From Abelmoschus esculentus (Eukaryota > Streptophyta > Magnoliopsida > Malvales > Malvaceae), in the NCBI GenBank assembly GCA_035048815.1, contig JAUCBN010000029.1, positions 16,794,501 to 16,858,500 on the forward strand: DNA of 64,000 bases, given 5' to 3'. Both the position numbers and the translations under genes were made by a program. Shown piece by piece: positions 57,001 through 64,000 of this stretch (positions are counted from its first letter, which is position 1; every line of letters starts with the position of its first letter). The notes below the pieces were generated by a model. It saw only the letters and a list, made by a program, of their open reading frames with translations. It was not told where the DNA came from and did not search any database.

Positions 57001-60000
57001 TTTACAATTAGTTTAGTCGTATGGATTTGGTATTTGTGTTATTATTCATGTTTAGGATTTAGGTTGTCATTGCATATGTTATTTCAGCTTTGATTATGTA
57101 TTGGATGGTGAATGAGTTTGATGCTTAGAAATATCATGGTTGTTTTTCTCTCTCTTAATTCTTTCGCCCTCTTGGTTCTTCCATATCTCCCCTAATCTCC
57201 TCTGTTTTCCCATAATTGCTTCTATTTCTACTTCCCCTGTAACTTCTATTATCCTTTTTAGGGGGTTGCCTCTCCTTGCCTCCCCTGATCAGTCTTGATT
57301 GTTCTGTTAGCTACACAACTCGATTTATTTATCCAGTACAAGATCACGAACATCCTCGTTTCAGAGTTTTCCACATTCTTTTCTTTATTTAGCTAGCACC
57401 ATAACTTGTTTATTTTCATGCTTGATTTTAGCTAGAGATATGCTTGCATGCTCACATGCCCGTGAATGAAATTATTATTACCATAATGCTTTTGCCATTT
57501 TTTATTTTCAGCTCAAACTGGTTTCAAAGGAAGATCCTTGGTCAGACAGGGTTGATTTTCTTATTGAGGTGATGATCTCATTTTTTGAGAAGCACCAATC
57601 TCAAAAAGAAGCCATAAATGCTCTTCCTCTCTACCCAAATGAGCAGATTATGTGGGATGAAAGTGTTGTTCCGAGTATTAATTACTCTGGTGAAGGTTGT
57701 CTAGCTCTTCCTAAGCTGAACCTACAATTCTTAACCCTACATGACTATCTTCTAAGGAATTTCAATCTCTTCCGTCTGGAGTCTACATATGAAATTCGTG
57801 AGGACATCCAGGAAGCCATTCCTCACCTTCTTGCCTACATCAATAATGAGGGAGAAACTGCTTTCCGTGGTTGGTCAAGAATGGCTGTGCCAGTAAAAGA
57901 ATTCAAAATTACTGAGGTCAAGCAGCCAAATATCGGAGAGGTCAAGCCTGCTTCTGTAACTGCAAAGATTACATACAGCATTTCTAGTTATAAATCACGA
58001 ATAAGATCAGAGTGGGATGCACTTAAGGAGCATGATGTTTTATTTTTGCTATCTATTAACCCCTCATTTAAACCTCTAAGCGCAGAAGAAGAGGCTAAAG
58101 CTAGTGTGCCACAGAAGCTTGGCTTGCAGTATGTACGAGGATGTGAAATTATTGAGATTTGTGATGAGGAGGGGACTCTCATGAATGATTTTAGTGGAAG
58201 AACTAAACGTGAGGAGTGGAAACCACCAAAAGGTGAACTAAGAACTGTAACTGTTGCTTTAGATGCTGCACAGTATCACATGGATGTCTCTGACATTGCT
58301 GAAAAAGGTGCTGAGGATGTTTATGGAACGTTCAATGTGTTGATGAGGAGGAAGCCTAAGGAAAATAATTTCAAAGCAATTTTAGAGTCTATCAGAGATC
58401 TTATGAATGAATATTGTATTGTTCCTGATTGGTTGCATAAAATATTTTTGGGCTATGGGCATCCTTCTGCTGCACAGTGGACAAATATGCCTGATCTTCT
58501 AGAGACAGTGGACTTCAAAGATACTTTTCTTAATGCAGACCATTTGAAAGAGAGCTTTTCACATTATCAGGTACTGATCAATGTTTCTACTTTCACAGTT
58601 TCACTATTGCAGTTTAATGCGTTCCCTGGAGTACTCAAGCCTTTTCTTGCTCCTTTTTTAGGTTTGCTATGTTGATTCAGATGGTAGGGAAAATTTGGAT
58701 CCAAGACCACCATTCCGTATCAAGCTTCCCAGGCCATTTAAAAGCAACAATCATGCTCTATTAGAAAATGGAAGATCTGATACTGGTGTCGATGATGCCA
58801 ATATGGTAGATGCCTGTGTTGAGAAAGAAAAACTAATTGTTGAAGCATATATTCCTCCTGACCCAGGTCCTTATCCTCAAGATCAACCAAAACAGAACTC
58901 TGTTAGATTTACGCCTACTCAGGTATAAGGCAACTCTCTAATGGAAATTGTCGCACTGCCCTCCCAAACCACTTTTTGTATATATTTTTGTCTTGGTGAT
59001 TTATTAATTGTTAACTTCTGGTTTCTTTTTTACATTAATGAGTATATTCCTTGCTATTTTGTTTATAGCTTTTAAGATAGATAATTGGGTCTGGGAGATG
59101 TATATTTCCAATTAATTTGTGTTGATAGAGTCCTAGCAGCATGTATGCTAACACTGCATTAGTTATCTAGCAATCCTATATGCTGACACCACATAAGATA
59201 TCAAAGTTAGTGTAGATATCTATTTCATAAAATCAAGTAGATTATGACTTATGCATGCAAACTGCTCAATATTATTTCTTTAACATGTAATTATCATCCT
59301 GGAATCCAACTCTTCAGCTTTTGAGAAGAGTTGATATTCCATGTACTTTGTTCTTTTCTCACATTCTCTGAAGAAGAGCTCACTTTAGTAAAATAGGAAA
59401 TTTGTTCTGTATTATGCCTGGAGAATTGTTTGAATACCCCAGCTTTATGAAAAATTGGAGTAATTGAAAGTCCTCATTATGTTGATTTATTGTTTCCAAT
59501 CTTATTTCTCTCTTTCTTAGTTACTGTCTGCCCCCCCCCCCCCCTCCCTCCCCCTTTTTCCCCCTCTTTTTGGAAATAGAATATTTCATAGGAATATGTT
59601 ATCATCATGCAATTGAACTTTCATGAATATGTTCACCAGGAAATGTCATTCTTCATGACTAGAAGCAAAGAGATACTTGTTTCTACTTTCTAGAGATGTG
59701 GTGCTGAGTTGCTAATAATAATCTTAAGTTAAAGTGTTTGTAATTGCTCAAACGGCTTTTGAATAACCACCTGTAATTTTCCGCTTTTGTGCAGATTGGA
59801 GCAATCATATCAGGTATTCAGCCTGGATTAACTATGGTTGTTGGTCCACCAGGAACAGGGAAAACTGATACGGCGGTGCAAATATTGAATGTTCTCTATC
59901 ACAACTGCCCATCCCAGAGAACATTAATAATTACTCATTCTAATCAAGCTTTGAATGACCTTTTTGAGAAAATAATGGAGGTATGACATTCATTTTAGCT

Positions 60001-62284
60001 GATGCAATTTCCTCTTTCCTCAATCCTGCATTAGGCTTGTGCTCTGTAAAATTTAGTACATATATTAGTGCAAAATATTTGAATCGATGTTACTGTGTTT
60101 CAGAGAGATGTGCCTGCTCGCTATCTTCTTCGTCTTGGTCAGGGTGAGCAAGAGCTAGCAACAGATCTGGACTTCAGTAGGCAGGGCCGTGTGAATGCAA
60201 TGCTTGTTCGACGGCTGGAACTGCTTAGTGAGGTGGAGAGGCTTGCAAGATCCCTACAACTTCCTGAAGATGTAGGGTATACATGTGAAACTGCTGGATA
60301 TTTTTGGTTGCTCCATGTATATTCACGCTGGGAGCAATTCCTGGCTGCATGTGCGGGTAATGAAGATAAACCAACATTTGTCCAAGACCACTTCCCTTTC
60401 AAAGAGTTCTTCTCCAACACCCCTCATGCAGTCTTTACTGGCCAATCATTTGAGAAAGACATGCGGGCAGCTAAGGGGTGCTTTTGTCATCTAAAGACTA
60501 TGTTCCAAGAGCTTGAAGAGTGCAGGGCATTTGAGTTGCTCAAATCCACAGCTGATCGGGCAAATTACTTGATGACCAAGCAAGCAAAGATTGTGGCAAT
60601 GACATGTACCCATGCAGCCCTTAAGAGAAAAGATTTTCTTCAACTTGGTTTCAAATATGACAATTTATTGATGGAAGAAAGTGCTCAGATTCTGGAGATT
60701 GAAACTTTCATCCCAATGTTGCTCCAAAGGCAGGAGGATGGTTATGCACGCCTGAAGCGCTGCATATTGATTGGTGATCATCACCAACTGCCTCCTGTCG
60801 TGAAAAATATGGCTTTTCAAAAGTATAGCCATATGGATCAAAGTTTGTTTACCAGATTTGTTCGACTGGGCATTCCTTACATTGAGCTTAATGCTCAGGG
60901 TAGAGCCAGGCCAAGTATAGCCCAACTTTATAATTGGAGGTACCGGGATTTGGGAGACCTTCCTTCTGTGAAAGAGGAAGCTATCTTCCATAGAGCAAAT
61001 GCTGGATTTTCCTATGATTACCAACTAGTGGATGTACCTGACTTCCACGGTAGAGGTGAGTCTGCTCCCTCTCCTTGGTTTTATCAAAATGAAGGTGAAG
61101 CTGAATATGTTGTCAGTGTCTATATATACATGCGATTGCTTGGCTACCCTGCGAATAAAATTTCCATCTTGACTACTTACAATGGTCAGAAGCTTCTAAT
61201 TCGTGATGTTATCAACAGACGATGCCTTCCATATGATTTTATTGGTCCGCCGAGTAAGGTAAGTTATTGATGATTTTACATTTCATTATGGTGTTCTATA
61301 GATATCACGACTTATCTGGCTTATGGTTAAAACTATAACTATGGTTCTGCTATCTTGTGGGAGATTGCCTTTATGCCTTTTTCTCTCAATACTATGTTCA
61401 TATAGTGCTTGAATTGCTTATCAATACCTTCTACAGGTTACCACGGTTGACAAGTTTCAAGGGCAGCAAAATGATTTCATTTTGCTCTCACTTGTTCGTA
61501 CTCGCTTTGTTGGTCACCTTCGTGATGTTAGGAGATTGGTGGTTGCCATGTCTCGTGCCCGCCTTGGCTTGTATGTGTTTTGTCGCCGTTCCCTGTTTGA
61601 ACAGTGTTATGAACTCCAGCCTACATTCCAGCGGCTGCTTCAAAGACCAGATCATCTTGCTCTAAATTTGAACGAGGGCACATCAGTTACTGAACGCCAT
61701 GTCGATGACATTGGGAATCCCTATCTTGTTAGCGGTGTGGAAGAGATGGCTAACATAGTTTTTGGGAGAATAAATCATTTACAAGAGGTGAGTCTTATTT
61801 TTCGTCTATATTTCAAATCTGCTTTTTTTGTATTTGGCTTTTAGTGTTTCCAATGCTATTTATATGACATGCAATGATAGCAATAGCTTTCCTTTTATGG
61901 CAACCACAAGAGGTGAGAGTTCTATGATTTGGTAATACCAAAATGTGCAACTTTCCACCCTTGCAATATCTTAAGAGTTTCACATTCGTCTTTAATCTCC
62001 AGGCCCGAGCCATGTATCAGTACATGGCTTATTCAGAACAATTTATGGGAGCATCAGAGGAGCAAAACACTGAGCATAATTCAATACCCTCGAACCAGGC
62101 GATGGAAGTTGATACATCGGTGGCTGAAAACGATGGAATTAATAACAATGGACAGGAAGCTAAAGAAGATGCAGATGATCTCACAAATGGTCAAGATAGG
62201 GTGCTACCTTCAGAGGACGATCCGAATACGAATACGGAAAACGACACCCAAGTCTATGCAAATGATGAAAATATGGCACCCTAG
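54092..62284 (+). CDS. AQR: RNA helicase Aquarius, intron-binding spliceosomal protein
   Basis: An SF1 helicase that binds introns upstream of the branch site in the spliceosome and links splicing to snoRNP assembly. Fourteen exons: 54092-54511, 54845-54934, 55178-55240, 55448-55534, 55609-55761, 55871-56031, 56273-56507, 56613-56723, 57512-58570, 58662-58922, 59795-59980, 60104-61258, 61437-61787 and 62003-62284. They join in phase to about 1537 residues, the usual length. The N-terminal ARM-like half runs to about residue 440 and includes EIQRDQLTKIAAANWLKTG. The helicase part has Walker A GPPGTGKT (about residues 897-904), motif Ia THSNQALND, motif Ic MTCTHAALKR, a Walker B variant LLMEESAQ (about 1130-1137), motif III LIGDHHQLPPVV, motif IV/V TTVDKFQGQQNDFILLSLVR and motif VI VAMSRARLGLYVF. 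The acidic Asn/Asp/Glu-rich tail is typical. The first in-frame ATG is 54092, MTKVHGTGVYDFKRHRVAEY. It appears intact. Confidence 0.96.
59531..59570. repeat. Poly-C/pyrimidine tract in Aquarius intron
   Basis: Fourteen consecutive Cs at 59531-59544 followed by TCCCTCCCCC, T and C runs. It lies in the intron 58923-59794 and on the other strand forms G runs that could make a quadruplex. The length is likely to be variable or misread in sequencing. Confidence 0.9.
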
Positions 62285-64000
62285 TTAGTTATCACTTCCC
62301 CTTTCGAAGGTAGCCAACATGCATCTATCTTAACCATCGAGCACCACAACGGAGCCTTTGACTCGAACTGTTTGAGCTGTACAAGCTACATGGTTTTTTG
62401 GAATTGTGGGTTAGACCGTTGTCAATCCTTGTATTCCATGTTTGAAAGCTTCAAGGGTGTAGCTGATAAGGCACTGTCGTTTATATTTGCATCAAGTGAG
62501 AGAGACCAGGTCAGTGACCGTGTATTGGTGCTTGTTCCCTCTTATTAAATGACTTGATTTCAGATTATGTGATGCATGGCTGTTTAATTTCAACTTGGAA
62601 AAGTGCCCGACTTGTCTACACAGTAGTAGAGAAACCTAAACCTAAATTTATGTTGGTTTATAAAATGATTTAAATATAAAAAATCAATATTAGGGGAAGT
62701 CAATTAAACCTTGGTATAACTTACATTTTATGTAAATATATTCTTTATAATATATTTTTCAGTTATTATTTTTCACCGATTTTTTATAGTAAGGTAATTA
62801 TTTTACTTAAGTGATGGAAATAAAAAATCTTCACAACTGTTTTAGTGATGATTGTGGTTAAAATTTAAAGTTTTAATTTAGTGTTTGGAATTTAAAAGTT
62901 AAATTTAATTTTTTAATCATATTATCGTAAAATTTAAAATTAATTTTAATTATAAAACTTAAATTTTAGTTATAACTATTAAACTTTAAATTTTAAACAT
63001 AAATTATCAAATCGCTAAACTCTTAACTGGCTTTAGTTTTTAGAAAAATTCTACAATGGGCTTGTTGAACACCACTAATTTTTAATACTACTAAATATTA
63101 TTAAATTAATTAATAAAAATTAAAATTTTAAAAATTTAATATGTAATTAATAAAAGAATGATAAATTTAATATATAATTAATAATTACGTGTTGAATTTT
63201 TAAAATTTTTAATTTTTTAAAATTAATTTAATAATATTTAACCGTGTTGAACATTAATAATATTCAATAACATTTAACGTTGGTCGTAATCTTATCCTTA
63301 ACATTTAACAACCTAAAACGCGTTTGTCCAACATCTTGTTAAACAATCAAACAGTTTTATTGTTAATTAATGTTTGTGAGAATAACCGTTACAACCTAAA
63401 TAATTAAATTAAAAAAACGTATTAATATAATTAAATTCTAAATAAATAATCATCACTTAATTTATCACTTAATTAAAATCTGATTTATCGTGTTTGGGCG
63501 AGTGGAGTAGATGGAGGGTTCAAAGTGCAGAGATTGTGGGAGTACGTGTAAACTGAGGAAAAGACCGCGTTCATGACTCAGCGTTCCAACCTTTTGCCCT
63601 TTAGGATTTGTTTTAACAGTCTTTTACAAAGGAAAATCATTGGGAAAAATTTAATACTTAAAGAATATTAATTTTTAAGTATAATAATTATAATTTTAAG
63701 ATAAATATTAAAATTTAAATTTATATAAAATAAAATAATATAAATATTTTTTATTCGACCAATTAAAAATTTAAAATATATTACTTTTATATCACACCTA
63801 AGTTCTTCTTTATTTTCTCTTTTACTTATAATTAATTATAATTTTTTATATATAATTTTGATTTGATATTCTAAAAAAAAAAAATTATATATTTAATGAG
63901 ACAGTTGTTTATGAAAATTTCTAATAATTTACTATAATCAAATTCAAGACATAATTTCAACTCTAATTTTACGCTATAACCATATAATATTAATGATTAA
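62285..64000. other. Aquarius 3' region and AT-rich intergenic DNA
   Basis: The first 250-350 bp are presumably the Aquarius 3' untranslated region. The rest is AT-rich and no gene was recognised. At about 63510 a 21-codon frame starting MEGSKCRDCGSTC ends in a stop; it is too short to judge. 62860-63300 shows repeated AATTTTAAATTTAAT-type words and loosely inverted parts. Confidence 0.4.

Noticed and set aside
63510..63575. 21-codon Cys-containing frame near the right end
   Set aside because: Too short, no signal peptide and no partner exon in view.
1..64000. CRISPR arrays, bacterial operons, phage or viral genes
   Set aside because: Nothing of the kind is visible; gene structure is plant nuclear throughout, and no pararetrovirus or other viral coding domain was recognised.

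Overview
This is a nuclear plant DNA window: AT-rich, with many short exons split by AT-rich GT-AG introns, plastid-type targeting, plant-only genes (RHL1, plant serine carboxypeptidase, plant aspartic protease) and many small inverted-repeat transposons. Protein sequences and repeat style suggest a eudicot, probably a malvid such as cotton or a close relative. That placement rests on remembered resemblance and was not tested by any search.

Layout. 1-4816 (+): 3' part of a pepsin-type aspartic protease gene whose start lies outside the window. 4817-10637: gene-poor, with several inverted-repeat (MITE or foldback) elements and one weak coding-like relic. 10638-14046 (+): complete 14-exon serine carboxypeptidase-like gene. 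14047-17260: a tandemly duplicated block carrying copia-type LTR remnants; one copy has been interrupted by a solo LTR, and the other preserves the empty site. 17674-17982 (+): a two-exon gene for a secreted 8-cysteine peptide, with a 127-bp tandem repeat upstream. Its flanks recur at about 19.38-19.83 kb without the gene. 18.5-18.8 kb (-): a fragment of a NADAR-domain gene. 21879-27012 (+): isopentenyl-diphosphate isomerase. 28556-32443 (+): histidyl-tRNA synthetase. 34571-38057 (-): 26S proteasome lid subunit RPN5, with an in-frame stop in exon 4. 38.6-39.5 kb: tandem repeats and a MITE. 40512-44783 (-): DUF1308 (C7orf25-like) protein gene with a long hairpin in an intron. 45599-51643 (+): RHL1, a plant DNA topoisomerase VI accessory subunit, with a probable U12-type AT-AC intron. 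54092-62284 (+): the spliceosomal helicase Aquarius. 62285-64000: AT-rich sequence in which no gene was recognised.

The genes are mostly housekeeping functions (isoprenoid synthesis, tRNA charging, protein turnover, DNA topology and splicing) and do not form a pathway. No gene cluster or new multi-gene system is evident. The points most worth a second look are the premature stop in RPN5, the AT-AC intron in RHL1, the 53-bp hairpin, the small cysteine-rich peptide gene with its decayed duplicate, and the solo LTR dated by its empty-site paralogue. Exon boundaries were read by eye from splice signals, reading phase and family resemblance.
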